From JAIBJN01 sp963842305 (lineage in GTDB: Bacteria; Actinomycetota; Thermoleophilia; Gaiellales; Gaiellaceae): a DNA stretch of 64,000 nucleotides. Positions 24,710 through 33,486 of the stretch are shown in pieces; position 1 is the first letter of the stretch; the number at the start of each line of letters is the position of its first letter. A program made the position numbers and the translations under genes. Where the stretch lies: contig CAWJFW010000001.1 of the NCBI GenBank assembly GCA_963842305.1, positions 62,001 to 126,000 on the forward strand, written 5' to 3'. The notes under the pieces are model-generated. The model saw only the letters and a list, made by a program, of their open reading frames with translations. It had not been told where the DNA came from and ran no database searches.

Positions 24710-25618
24710 TCAGTCAGGGAACGTCTCGGGGCGCGCGACCGCGCGCTCGTACAGCTCGTCGTCGATGTTGCGGCCGGTGACGATGAGGACCACGCCCCCG
24801 TCGACGTCTCCGAGCTGCGGAAGGGCGGCCAGCGCCGCGCCGGCGGCTCCCTCGACGCGGAGGCCCACTGCGGCGAACGCGCCGACCGCCTCCGCCAGCT
24901 CCCGCTCCGACACGACCACCATGCGGCTCGCCACGTCCCCGAGGACGTCGACCGCGAACGGGATCGCGACACGGACGGCGAGGCCGTCGGCGAAGGTCGA
25001 TGACCTGTCGCTCGTGACGACCGCGCCGGCTTGCCAGGACTCGGCCATGACCGGCGCCTCCTTCGCCGCGACCCCGACCCTGAGAGTTGCCGGTGCCCGC
25101 GTGACGATCGCCATGCCGATGCCGCCGAGAAGCGCTCCGTTTCCGACCGGAACGACGACGGCTGCCGGCGGCTCCTCGAGCTGGTCGAAGAGCTCGTCGG
25201 CGATCGCGCCATAGCCCTCGTACTGCGCCGGCTCGGCGCCGTCCTCGAAGAAGGGAAGCCCCGCCTCCCGGGCATGGCGACGCGCCTCGTCCTTGGCCTC
25301 GTCGAGGTCGGCCCCGACGAGCCGGATCTCGGCCCCGAGCCCGTCGACGAGCGCAAGCTTCGCCTGGGTCGCCCCCTCCGGCGCGTAGACGACGGCATCG
25401 AGGCCGACCCGCTCGGCCGCCCACGCAGTCGCGGCTCCGTGGTTTCCCGTGGAGGCGGTGACGACGGCCTCGGCACCGGCCTCGCGGTAGGCGCTCAGCA
25501 CCGGGAGCGCACCGCGCCACTTGAAGGCCCCGAGCTCATGGACGTCCTCCCGCTTGAGGAAGACGTGGCGATTGCCGGCGAGCGAGCTCGGGGCGGGCTC
25601 GAGCGGGGTCGGCGTCAT
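24710..25618 (-). CDS. PLP-dependent threonine dehydratase-like enzyme (fold type II)
   Basis: The 302-residue protein has fold-type-II PLP motifs: the Schiff-base lysine in HELGAFKWRGALP (about residue 34), the phosphate- and ring-contacting STGNHGAATAWAA, and the glycine loop VPVGNGALLGGIG. It lacks a regulatory ACT domain, so it is catabolic or a racemase-like member (threonine/serine dehydratase, serine racemase or hydroxyaspartate lyase type). It ends a minus-strand operon after an enolase-superfamily gene (5-bp gap), Fae and an alcohol dehydrogenase, pointing to amino acid or hydroxy acid breakdown. Its stop abuts the dprA stop. Confidence 0.85.
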   Translation of the reverse strand: MTPTPLEPAPSSLAGNRHVFLKREDVHELGAFKWRGALPVLSAYREAGAEAVVTASTGNHGAATAWAAERVGLDAVVYAPEGATQAKLALVDGLGAEIRLVGADLDEAKDEARRHAREAGLPFFEDGAEPAQYEGYGAIADELFDQLEEPPAAVVVPVGNGALLGGIGMAIVTRAPATLRVGVAAKEAPVMAESWQAGAVVTSDRSSTFADGLAVRVAIPFAVDVLGDVASRMVVVSERELAEAVGAFAAVGLRVEGAAGAALAALPQLGDVDGGVVLIVTGRNIDDELYERAVARPETFPD

Positions 25619-25623
25619 GCGGC

Positions 25624-26733
25624 TCAGCCTACGCTGTAGCGCTCGAGGGCATCCTCGTCCAGCTCGATGCCGAGGCCCGGGCGATCGGGCACGGACAGGA
25701 GCCCGTCGGCATCCGGCCAAACCGGCTCCGCGAGCATGAAGTCGCGGCGCTCGGGCGTCCACCCCGGCGGGTCGTAGGGAAACTCGAGGAAGGGCCCGCC
25801 TCCGACGCCGGCGGCGAGGTGGAGATTGGCGAGCAGCCCGATCCCGTTCGTCCACGTGTGCGGCGTGAACCGGAGCCCCCTTGCGTGAACCCGCTCGGCA
25901 AGCTCGCGTGCGCGGAGGATGCCGACTGCGAGCACCGCGTCGGGCTGGTAAACGTCGAGGGCATCGGCGGCGAGGTAGGCGTCGAGCTCGGCCGGAGTCC
26001 GCGCAAGCTCGCCGCCAGCCAGGGGGAGACCGCTCTCGGCCCGTAGCCGGACGAGCCCGGCGACGTCCTCGCGGGCGAGCGGCTCCTCGAGCCAGGTGAC
26101 GTCGAGCTCCGCCAGAGCCGAAGCCAGGTGACTCACTTCGTCGTAGCCGAGCAGGGGCCGGTCGTCTCCAGGCATCCTCCACGCCTGATTCAGGTCGACC
26201 ATGATCCCGACATCGGACCCGACGGCATTCCGCACCGCCGCGACCGTTGCGAGCCCCTCCTCGACTCGGTCCGCTGCGATGCGGAGCTTCACCGCTTGAA
26301 AGGCCTGCTCTCGAAGGCCGAGCGCGAACTCGGCCCGCTGATCGGGCGGGAGGAGCATCCCGGTGGACGCGTAGGCGGGCAGGCGCTCCTGCGCTCCACC
26401 GAGCAGGTGTGCGACGGGTTCGCCGACGGCCTTGCCGGCAAGATCCCACAGGGCGGCCTCGAAGGGCCAATAGCGGCCCGCGTGGAACGTGATCGTCTCG
26501 AGGAGGCACACGTTCCGCTCGATCTCGAGCGGGTCCCGGCCGACGAAGAGGTCCGCGAAACGCTCGAACCCGTCCATCGTGTCACCGGAGCCGATTCCCG
26601 TCAGGCCTTCGTCCGTCTCGACGAGGACGAGCGTCGCCTCGGCGACGCGTCGTGGTTCGGGATCCCAGGCGGCCGAAAACGGTGGGTCGAGCCCGCAGCG
26701 GAGGCGGCGCAGGCGGATGCCGGTGATCCGCAT
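25624..26733 (-). CDS. Mandelate racemase/muconate lactonizing enzyme family protein
   Basis: This 369-residue enolase-superfamily protein has the capping domain and a barrel with AVKLRIAADRVEEGL (catalytic Lys), the metal ligands in GIMVDLNQAWRM (Asp), WLEEPLAREDV (Glu) and PLAGGELARTP (Glu), and a C-terminal LRFTPHTWTNGIG histidine, typical of the mandelate-racemase side with Lys and His bases. Such enzymes abstract an alpha proton from a carboxylate, as dehydratases, racemases or cycloisomerases. The 2-bp gap after Fae and 5-bp gap before the PLP gene imply co-transcription. The substrate is not identifiable. Confidence 0.88.
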   Translation of the reverse strand: MRITGIRLRRLRCGLDPPFSAAWDPEPRRVAEATLVLVETDEGLTGIGSGDTMDGFERFADLFVGRDPLEIERNVCLLETITFHAGRYWPFEAALWDLAGKAVGEPVAHLLGGAQERLPAYASTGMLLPPDQRAEFALGLREQAFQAVKLRIAADRVEEGLATVAAVRNAVGSDVGIMVDLNQAWRMPGDDRPLLGYDEVSHLASALAELDVTWLEEPLAREDVAGLVRLRAESGLPLAGGELARTPAELDAYLAADALDVYQPDAVLAVGILRARELAERVHARGLRFTPHTWTNGIGLLANLHLAAGVGGGPFLEFPYDPPGWTPERRDFMLAEPVWPDADGLLSVPDRPGLGIELDEDALERYSVG

Positions 26734-26735
26734 GC

Positions 26736-27245
26736 CTACCGCCGGAAGAACGGGTTCTCGGGCTCGCTCCTGAGCCCGAGGAGGTCGTCGAGCGCCGGTG
26801 TACCCGCCACCGAGCTCGCGAGCGCAGCGCGCGTCGCCTCGACATTCGCCGCGTAGACCGCCTCTTCGTCCGCGGCCGCCCAGTCGACCCAGGCTGCCGC
26901 GATCAGGAGCACGTCGTCCACCTCTCCGGGCGGAATCGTGCCCTCGGCGACGGACTCGAGGACGCCGCGGGCGACGCCGGCCTGGGCCGCTCCCCAGGTC
27001 AGTGCCGCATGACGCTCGTCGCGCACGTCAGCCTTGTTGACGAAGAGTGTGAGCGGCTTGACCGGGTAGTTCGGCCGCACGACGACGACGAAGGGGATAT
27101 GCCCCTGCCGCGGCGTGGCCAGCGCCGTCGCCCATGCGGCCTCCACGGGCCCGCCCTTTCGCCCGAGAACGGTGTTCAGGTGCGCGGCGTCGGGCCCGCT
27201 TCCGGCAAACCCCTCACCGATCAGCGTCCGTGTGGCAAAGCTCAG
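26736..27245 (-). CDS. Formaldehyde-activating enzyme (Fae) family protein
   Basis: The 169-residue protein matches Fae: GEGFAGSGPDAAHLNTVLG with the conserved histidine, GGPVEAAWATALATPRQGH, PNYPVKPLTLFVNKADV, GAAQAGVARGVLESV and the IPPGEVDDVLLIAAAWV tail. Canonical Fae condenses formaldehyde with tetrahydromethanopterin; no other one-carbon genes are in the window, so the true substrate could differ. No ATG, GTG or TTG occurs at the N-terminus. CTG at complement 27243-27245 gives the exact family start and overlaps the stop of the upstream dehydrogenase as CTGA, so I annotate that. It lies second in a four-gene operon. Confidence 0.85.
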   Translation of the reverse strand: MSFATRTLIGEGFAGSGPDAAHLNTVLGRKGGPVEAAWATALATPRQGHIPFVVVVRPNYPVKPLTLFVNKADVRDERHAALTWGAAQAGVARGVLESVAEGTIPPGEVDDVLLIAAAWVDWAAADEEAVYAANVEATRAALASSVAGTPALDDLLGLRSEPENPFFRR

Positions 27246-28339
27246 AAGCGGATCACTCCCCGCGCCACTTCTCCGGCGTTCATGGCCGCGAAGCCCTCGT
27301 TGATCTCTTCCAGCGCGAACGTTCGCGTGATGAGCGCATCGAGGTCGAGTCTCTTCTCCATGTACAGGTCGAGGACGAGCGGCATGTCCTGGTGCGGGCG
27401 GCACGAGCCGTAGAAGCTGCCGGTGACGATCTTCTCCTCACGCGGGAGGGAGGGGGCGGGGATGTCCGCGGTGGCGTCGACCGGGGGAATCCCGACGGCG
27501 ACGACGGTGCCCCCGCGGCGGACCGCCTCGTAGGCCTGCGCGACGACCCCGGGGGCGCCCGCCGTGTCGAAGGCGTAGTCGGCGCCGCGCCCGTCGGTCA
27601 GCCCGCGGACGAGCTCGGCCACGTCGTCGCTTGCCGGGTCGACGGCGTGGGTCGCGCCGAGCGCGAGGGCGGTCTCGCGCTTGAAGGCGACGGGATCGGC
27701 GGCCACGATCGCCCGCGCGCCGGCCAACCCGCAGCCGAGGATGGCGGATAGCCCGACTCCTCCTGCTCCGTAAACGACGGCAACACTTCCGGGCTCGACC
27801 TTCGCCCGCAGCACCGCGGCGCCGAACCCCGTCATCACGGCGCAGCCGACGAGTGCTGCGACCTCGAGCGGCACATCCTCTCGGATCTTCACGCAGCAGC
27901 TCTCGGGCACGACACAGCGCTCGGCGAACGTGGAGAGGAAGGAATAGTGGTAGAGCGGCGTGCCGTCCTGGGAGAGCGCAACCGACCCCCCGGGCAGCGT
28001 TCCTTCGAACATGTCCGCCATCGCCGCGTCACAGAGCACCCCACGGCCGCGCGTGCAGTAGAAGCACCGACCGCACGAGGGAAGCCAGGAGAGGACGACG
28101 TGGTCGCCCGGCGCCACCTCGTTCACACCCTCCCCGATTGCCTCGACGACTCCCGCTCCCTCGTGGCCGAGGACGACGGGCATCGGGTTCGGTGTGCTGC
28201 CCGTGATCACGTTCCAGTCGCTGTGACAGATGCCGCTCGCCGCGAGGCGAACCGCCACCTCGCCGGGGCTCGGCTCGGCGAGCTCGACCTCCTCGACGCG
28301 GAGCGGCGCGTTGACCTCGCGGAGTACTGCGGCGCGCAC
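27242..28339 (-). CDS. Zinc-dependent alcohol dehydrogenase (MDR superfamily), operon leader
   Basis: The 365-residue enzyme has the catalytic-zinc site GICHSDWN and GHEGAGVVEAIGEG, the four-cysteine structural zinc lobe CGRCFYCTRGRGVLCD, and the NAD-binding GAGGVGLSAILG. The large lobe and DMFEGTLPGGS insertion resemble class III-like dehydrogenases that include formaldehyde or aldehyde-linked enzymes. It leads an operon with Fae, which makes an alcohol/aldehyde oxidation step with formaldehyde release plausible. GTG 28339 lies 6 nt after a TAGAAT hexamer on the minus strand. It diverges from a paralogue with 39 bp between starts. Confidence 0.92.
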   Translation of the reverse strand: MRAAVLREVNAPLRVEEVELAEPSPGEVAVRLAASGICHSDWNVITGSTPNPMPVVLGHEGAGVVEAIGEGVNEVAPGDHVVLSWLPSCGRCFYCTRGRGVLCDAAMADMFEGTLPGGSVALSQDGTPLYHYSFLSTFAERCVVPESCCVKIREDVPLEVAALVGCAVMTGFGAAVLRAKVEPGSVAVVYGAGGVGLSAILGCGLAGARAIVAADPVAFKRETALALGATHAVDPASDDVAELVRGLTDGRGADYAFDTAGAPGVVAQAYEAVRRGGTVVAVGIPPVDATADIPAPSLPREEKIVTGSFYGSCRPHQDMPLVLDLYMEKRLDLDALITRTFALEEINEGFAAMNAGEVARGVIRF

Positions 28340-28345
28340 GGCGCG

Positions 28346-28371
28346 ATTCTACGGGCCGGGAGCGGTACGCT
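28346..28371. promoter_or_regulatory. Divergent -10 elements between the two alcohol dehydrogenases
   Basis: TAGAAT on the minus strand (28346-28351) ends 6 nt before GTG 28339. TACGCT on the plus strand (28366-28371) ends 7 nt before GTG 28379. Both transcripts would be leaderless, and the whole 39-bp gap is promoter. Confidence 0.45.
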
Positions 28372-28378
28372 CGCCTCC

Positions 28379-29479
28379 GTGCGGGCACAAGCAGCCGTCC
28401 TCCGAGAGCCCGGCCTGCCGGTCGAGATCCTCGACGTCGAGCTGGGGTCGCCGCACGATGGCGAGATCCTCGTCCGCATTGCAGCCTGCGGTGTCTGTGC
28501 CAGCGACCTGCACGTGGTCGACGGTGACATTCCGGAGCCTCTCCCGCTCGTTCTCGGCCACGAGGCGTCCGGGGTCGTCGCCGAGACGGGAGGGGGCGTC
28601 GTGCGGGCGAAACCCGGCGACCACGTCGTACTCGCGCTGGTTCCGTCCTGCGGCGAATGCGAGGCGTGCCGAGCCGGTCGGCCGAACTTCTGCGAGCAGG
28701 GCGAGCGAATGGCGGCCACGGGAACCCTGGCCGACGGAACGTCGCGGCTCTCCTCGCGAGGCGAGACACTCCATCACTTCAACTCGGTGTCCGCGTTCGC
28801 CGAGTACGCGGTCGTACCTGAGTCGGTCGCCGTGCCGATCCGCGACGACGTACCGCTCGATGTCGCGGCCCTGGTCGGCTGCGCCGCGCTCACGGGCTGG
28901 GGGGCCGTGACGAGGACGGCCGCCGTCGAGCCGGGGTCGAGCGTTGCCGTTTGGGGCTGCGGCGGCGTCGGGCTCGCGGTCGTCCAGGCGGCCCGTCTCG
29001 CCGGTGCGGCTCCCATCGTCGCGATCGACGTCCGTGCGGAGAAGCTCGAGCTCGCGGAACGCCTCGGCGCCACCGCAACCGTGACGGCGCGGGCGTCCGC
29101 AGACACCGCCCGGCGTGTGCGCCACGCGACGGGCGGCGGGGTGGACTACGCGTTCGAGGCGATCGGTCGCGAGGAGACGATCCGCGAGGCGTGGGAGGCG
29201 GTGCGCCCCGGGGGAACCGCCGTGGTCGTCGGACTGCCCCCCAAGGGCTCGACAGTCACGATCGACACCTGGGGCTTCATCAACGAGAAGACGATCAAGG
29301 GATGCTTCCTGGGCTCCGCCCGGATCGAGGAAGACATCCCTCGGCTCGTCGACCTCTATGCGGAGGGCAAGCTGCTTCTCGACGAGCTCGTTACGGCCCG
29401 AATCTCGCTCTCCGACCTCCCGGCGGCGTTCGAGCGCCTTCGGTCGGGAGACGTCGTTCGCGAGCTCGTCGTCTTCTGA
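28379..29479 (+). CDS. Zinc-dependent alcohol dehydrogenase (MDR superfamily), divergent paralogue
   Basis: The 366-residue enzyme parallels its divergent neighbour: catalytic site GVCASDLHVVDG and GHEASGVVAETGG, structural zinc lobe CGECEACRAGRPNFCE, cofactor loop GCGGVGLAVVQAA. Position 2 of the catalytic motif is Ala-Ser rather than His-Ser, so proton relay may differ from the first copy. It is monocistronic as far as I can see, ending at a 97-bp gap before the convergent ABC operon. The GTG start is backed by TACGCT 7 nt upstream. Substrate unknown. Confidence 0.92.
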   Translation: MRAQAAVLREPGLPVEILDVELGSPHDGEILVRIAACGVCASDLHVVDGDIPEPLPLVLGHEASGVVAETGGGVVRAKPGDHVVLALVPSCGECEACRAGRPNFCEQGERMAATGTLADGTSRLSSRGETLHHFNSVSAFAEYAVVPESVAVPIRDDVPLDVAALVGCAALTGWGAVTRTAAVEPGSSVAVWGCGGVGLAVVQAARLAGAAPIVAIDVRAEKLELAERLGATATVTARASADTARRVRHATGGGVDYAFEAIGREETIREAWEAVRPGGTAVVVGLPPKGSTVTIDTWGFINEKTIKGCFLGSARIEEDIPRLVDLYAEGKLLLDELVTARISLSDLPAAFERLRSGDVVRELVVF

Positions 29480-29576
29480 GCGATCGGGCACGATTCCGGC
29501 ACGATCCGGCACACACGCGTGCTCACTTCGGCGTTACGCTGGAAAGCGGGTGGTGGGAGAGGGGTGCCCCTCGACC

Positions 29577-31622
29577 CTAGGGCTTTGGCCGGGGTGGCGT
29601 CGTCTGTAGCTGGCGCAGCTCCTCCAGCGGGATGTGGCAGCTCATCGTGTGCCCCGGCTCGACCTCGAGCAGCGGAGGCTCCTCGCGCTCGCAGATCTCC
29701 CCGACCTTCCTCGGGCACCGCGTGTGGAACACGCAGCCGCTCGGCGGATCGGCCGCGCTCGGGATCTCGCCATCCAGGCGGATGCGCATGCGTTCTTCGC
29801 CCTCGAGCGCGGGCACGGCGGAGAGCAGGGCCTCGGTGTACGGATGATGTGGTGCCTCGAAGACGGTGGCTGCGTCGCCTACTTCCATCAGTCGGCCGAG
29901 GTAGAGGACCGCGATGCGGTCGGCCAGGTAGCGGACGACGCCGAGGTCGTGAGAGATGAAGAGGTAGGAGACGCCCTGCTCGCTCTGGAGCTCGACGAGC
30001 AGGTTCAGGATGGCGGCCTGCACGGAGACGTCGAGGGCGGAGGTCGGCTCGTCGCACACGACGACGCGCGGCTCGCCGGCGAAGGCGCGCGCGATTGCCA
30101 CCCTCTGCTTGAGGCCGCCCGAGAGCTGGGCCGGACGGGCGCCGAGCAGCCGACCGTCGAAGCGGACGGACTGCGCGAGCTCGCGCACCCGCTCGTCGCG
30201 CTTCTCGCCGCGCAAGCCGCGGAGCTTCGTCAGCGCGCGGCCGAGGATGCGGCGCGCTGAGAAGCGTCGGTTCAGAGCCGAGTCGGGATTCTGGAACACG
30301 ATCTGGACGGCGCGGACCTCTTCGCGTTCGCGCCGCGCGAGCCTTGGCGCCAGGCGCTCGCCGTCCAGCTCGACGGTTGTGCGGGCATCGGGAACCGTGA
30401 GCCCGAGGAGGATGCGCGCGAGGGTCGTCTTGCCGCTTCCTGACTCGCCGACCAGGCCGAGCGTTTCTCCGGGGGCGACGGCCAAGGTCACGCCCACGAG
30501 TGCCTGCACGTCCTGGCCGTCTTGGTGAAAGGTCTTGGCAGCGTCGGCGATCGCCAGCAGCGGATCACCACTTTGACGCGGCGACGCCGCGCCGGGGGGC
30601 GGCATTCCGACGGTGTGGGGGAGCTCGTGGGCGTCCTGCCAGAAGTGGCATCTGCTCGTTCGGCCGGGCGCTGCGGGATGGAGAGGCGGTTCCTCCTCGC
30701 GACAGATATCCCGCGCAAGACCGCAACGGTCCGCGAAGACGCAGCCCACGAGCTCGGCGCCCAGTTGGGGGAGCAGTCCAGGGATCGTGTCGAGCGGGCG
30801 CTCGTCCTTACTGATCCCGCCGCGGGGAAGGCAGCGCAGGAGCCCGACCGTGTAGGGGTGGCGCGGGTCCCGAAACACCTCCTCGGCCGGGCCTTCCTCC
30901 ACGAGGCGACCCGCATAGAGGACGCCGACGCGGTCGCACATCCGCCTGACGACGGCGAGGTTGTGGCTGATGAAGAGGATGCTCGTGCCCAGCTCCTGGC
31001 GCAGCCCCTTGACGAGATCCAGCACCTCGGCCTCGACGGTCGCGTCGAGGCCCGTGGTCGGCTCGTCGAGGACGAGGAGCGCCGGGTCGGAGGCAAGGGC
31101 CATGGCGATGACTGCCCGTTGCTGCATCCCTCCCGAGAGCTGGTGCGGGTAGCGGCGCATGACCCGCGCGGGGTCCGAGATCTGGACGCGTGACAGCATC
31201 TCCCGAGCGCGCTCGCCGGCCTCAGCGGGTCGAACGCCGGCGATCGTGAAGGCCTCCACTACCTGGTCGCCGACCCGAAGCGACGGGTTCAGGGCCGCTC
31301 CGGGGTTCTGGTAGACCATCGACACCGTCTGGGAGCGGTAGCGGCGCACCTCCCCCTCCGACATGGCCGCGAGGTCGGCGCCGTCGACGCGGATCGACCC
31401 TCCGGTGACGCGGCCGTTCCGCGGCAGGTAGCGCATGATCGCGAGGGCCGTCGTGGACTTGCCGCAACCGGACTCGCCGACCAGGCCGTAGGAGCCGCCG
31501 GCCGGGATCGTGAGCGACACGCCCCGCAGAACCCGAAGCCACCGCCCCCGCACGTCGAAGGCGACCTGGAGGTCGTCGAGCTCGAGCGCCGGAGGCGTGA
31601 CGGTGACGGGAACGGCGCTCAT
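29577..31622 (-). CDS. Dipeptide/oligopeptide ABC transporter, fused double ATPase (DppD-DppF type)
   Basis: Two complete ABC ATPases are joined in 681 residues. The first has GESGCGKSTTALAIM, signature LSGGMQQRA and Walker B LLVLDEPTTGLD, then the oligopeptide-transport C-terminal CVFADRCGLARDIC. The second (from about residue 355) has GESGSGKTTLARIL, LSGGLKQRV, VVCDEPTSALD and CVFHTRCPRKVGEIC. The CxxxxxC tails are typical of Dpp/Opp/nickel importers and may hold an iron-sulfur cluster. Most systems encode these as separate genes. ATG 31622 overlaps the dppC-like stop (ATGA) and is preferred over the 30-residue extension. Confidence 0.93.
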   Translation of the reverse strand: MSAVPVTVTPPALELDDLQVAFDVRGRWLRVLRGVSLTIPAGGSYGLVGESGCGKSTTALAIMRYLPRNGRVTGGSIRVDGADLAAMSEGEVRRYRSQTVSMVYQNPGAALNPSLRVGDQVVEAFTIAGVRPAEAGERAREMLSRVQISDPARVMRRYPHQLSGGMQQRAVIAMALASDPALLVLDEPTTGLDATVEAEVLDLVKGLRQELGTSILFISHNLAVVRRMCDRVGVLYAGRLVEEGPAEEVFRDPRHPYTVGLLRCLPRGGISKDERPLDTIPGLLPQLGAELVGCVFADRCGLARDICREEEPPLHPAAPGRTSRCHFWQDAHELPHTVGMPPPGAASPRQSGDPLLAIADAAKTFHQDGQDVQALVGVTLAVAPGETLGLVGESGSGKTTLARILLGLTVPDARTTVELDGERLAPRLARREREEVRAVQIVFQNPDSALNRRFSARRILGRALTKLRGLRGEKRDERVRELAQSVRFDGRLLGARPAQLSGGLKQRVAIARAFAGEPRVVVCDEPTSALDVSVQAAILNLLVELQSEQGVSYLFISHDLGVVRYLADRIAVLYLGRLMEVGDAATVFEAPHHPYTEALLSAVPALEGEERMRIRLDGEIPSAADPPSGCVFHTRCPRKVGEICEREEPPLLEVEPGHTMSCHIPLEELRQLQTTPPRPKP

Positions 31623-32533
31623 CGCTCGAAGGCCTGCGTCAGGCCGTCGGCTATCAGGTTCACGCCGACCACGAGGGCTGCGATGGCGAGGGCCGGGAAG
31701 AAGGTCGGCCACCAGTAGCCGCCGTTCAGGATGACGTAGTTCTCCTTGATCTGGAGACCCCAGTCCGGGGACGGCGGCTGGACCCCGAAGCCGAGGAACG
31801 TGAGCGTGGCGATCGCGAAGATCGCGTAGCCGAGGCGCACCGTGAACTCGACGATGATCGGCCCGGTGACGTTGGGAAGGATCTCGGCGAACATGATGTA
31901 GGGTGCGCCCTCGTTCCGGAGCCTGGCCGCCTCGACGTACTCGAGCTCGCGCTCGGAGAGCACCGCCGCCCGCACGCTCCGGGCGATGATCGGCGCGAAG
32001 ACGATGCCGATGACGACGATCAGAGTGCCCTTGGACGGGCCGAGCGCGACGAGTGCGACGGTCGCGAGGATGACGAGCGGGATCGCGAGGAATGCGTCCA
32101 CGATCCGCATGAGGACCTCGTCGACGAGGCCCCGGAAGTATCCCGTCACGAGCCCGAAGACTGTGCCGAGGACGGCGCCGAGGAGCGTGGCCGCAACGGA
32201 GACGACAAGGATGTCGCGGGCTCCGACGACAACGCGCGAGAAGACGTCGCGGCCGAGCTGGTCGGTGCCGAAGAGGTGCGCGCTCGAGGGAGGTTGAAGC
32301 TTGGCCAGGAGATCGGCTGGAGCGCCGAAGGGATCGTAGGGCACGACGGCCGGGCCGAGGATCGCGCAGAAGACGAAGACGCCGACGAGGAACCCGCCCG
32401 CCAGGAACGTCTTCGAGCGGACGAGGAGCCGGAGCCGCTCACGATGGGCCAGTCGCGCCTCGTCGCGGTCTTCCGGCGGCGCCTCCGGGACCGGATGCTC
32501 TGCGAGGACGAGCCGCTCTTCGGGCCTGCTCAT
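31619..32533 (-). CDS. Dipeptide ABC transporter permease (DppC type)
   Basis: The 304-residue protein has a hydrophilic N-terminus, a first membrane segment (TFLAGGFLVGVFVFCAILG), the periplasmic linker PYDPFGAPADLL to HLFGTDQLGRDVFSRVVVG that marks DppC/OppC, and about five further helices with the ATPase-contacting EAARLRNEGAPYIMFAEILPN loop. It forms the translocation path with the upstream DppB-type permease. The ATG overlaps the dppB stop by 4 bp and its own stop overlaps the ATPase start, so translation is tightly coupled. Confidence 0.93.
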   Translation of the reverse strand: MSRPEERLVLAEHPVPEAPPEDRDEARLAHRERLRLLVRSKTFLAGGFLVGVFVFCAILGPAVVPYDPFGAPADLLAKLQPPSSAHLFGTDQLGRDVFSRVVVGARDILVVSVAATLLGAVLGTVFGLVTGYFRGLVDEVLMRIVDAFLAIPLVILATVALVALGPSKGTLIVVIGIVFAPIIARSVRAAVLSERELEYVEAARLRNEGAPYIMFAEILPNVTGPIIVEFTVRLGYAIFAIATLTFLGFGVQPPSPDWGLQIKENYVILNGGYWWPTFFPALAIAALVVGVNLIADGLTQAFER

Positions 32534-33486
32534 GACTCGGACGAGGCGAGGCGGATGCGGGGGTTCAGGAGCGAGTAGAGCACGTCGGCGATGAGCGTCG
32601 CGACGAGGTAGACGACGCCGACGACAAGGGACGCGCTCAAAAGGAGGGGGAAGTCCTGCCGCTGGGCAGCGCGGAAGATGAGCTGCCCGATGCCGTTGTA
32701 GTTGAAGATGAGCTCGATCGCGACGAGGCCGCCGAAGAGGTAGCCGATCTGGGTCGCGACGACCGCGATCGTAGGCAGGAGGGAGTTCCGGAGGACATGG
32801 CGGCGAATGACGGTGCGCCGAGGCAAACCCTTGAGGACAGCGGTGCGCGTGTAGTCGGCGTCGAGGGCCTCGATCGTCCCGGCCCGCGCCATGCGCGCGA
32901 TGTAGCCGAAGAGGACGAAGACCAGGCAAAGCGCCGGGAGGAGCAGGTACTTCACCTGGGTGAGGAAGTCGGAGCCCGGCGGGGCCTGAGCCGTCACCGG
33001 GAGGACGTCGAGCCAGAGGCCGAAGACCATGATCCCGAGCACGGCCCAGACGAACTCGGGGATGGCCGTCGCGGAGAGGCCGCCGAGGGAGATGATGCGA
33101 TCCCGCGCGCGCCCCGCCTTGAGCGCCGCGGCAACGCCGCCGAGCACCGCGACCGGGACGACGATCAGGAGGGCGAGGAGGGCGAGCTTGGCCGAGTTTC
33201 GGAGCGCTGGCCAGAGGAGGTCTCCGACGGGCCGGTTGAACGCGTACGAGTCGCCGAGATCGCCCTGGAGGACGCCGCCGATCCAGTCCCCGTACTGGAC
33301 GATGATCGAGCGGTTCGTGCCGAGCTCCTCGTTGAGCTGGTCGACCGCCTCCTGATCCGCGAAAGGCCCGAGGATCGCGCGGCCGACGTCGCCGGGAAGA
33401 AGCTGCGCTGCGGCAAAGAGAATCACGCTCAGGAGGAAGAGCGTGACGAGCGCCAGCCCGAGTCGCCTGAGGAGGAATCGTGCGAT
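32530..33486 (-). CDS. Dipeptide ABC transporter permease (DppB type)
   Basis: The protein has the DppB hallmarks AQLLPGDVGRAILGPFADQ and the EAA loop YTRTAVLKGLPRRTVIRRH with six helices. The first canonical codon, GTG 33426, would begin in the middle of the first membrane helix. In frame upstream is ATC at complement 33484-33486, preceded by AAGGAG at ideal 6-nt spacing and followed by ARFLLRRLGLALVTLFLLS, a textbook DppB start. I annotate 318 residues from ATC; a G-to-C change or sequence error at an ATG is the alternative. It follows the substrate-binding-protein gene by 52 bp. Confidence 0.92.
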   Translation of the reverse strand: MARFLLRRLGLALVTLFLLSVILFAAAQLLPGDVGRAILGPFADQEAVDQLNEELGTNRSIIVQYGDWIGGVLQGDLGDSYAFNRPVGDLLWPALRNSAKLALLALLIVVPVAVLGGVAAALKAGRARDRIISLGGLSATAIPEFVWAVLGIMVFGLWLDVLPVTAQAPPGSDFLTQVKYLLLPALCLVFVLFGYIARMARAGTIEALDADYTRTAVLKGLPRRTVIRRHVLRNSLLPTIAVVATQIGYLFGGLVAIELIFNYNGIGQLIFRAAQRQDFPLLLSASLVVGVVYLVATLIADVLYSLLNPRIRLASSES

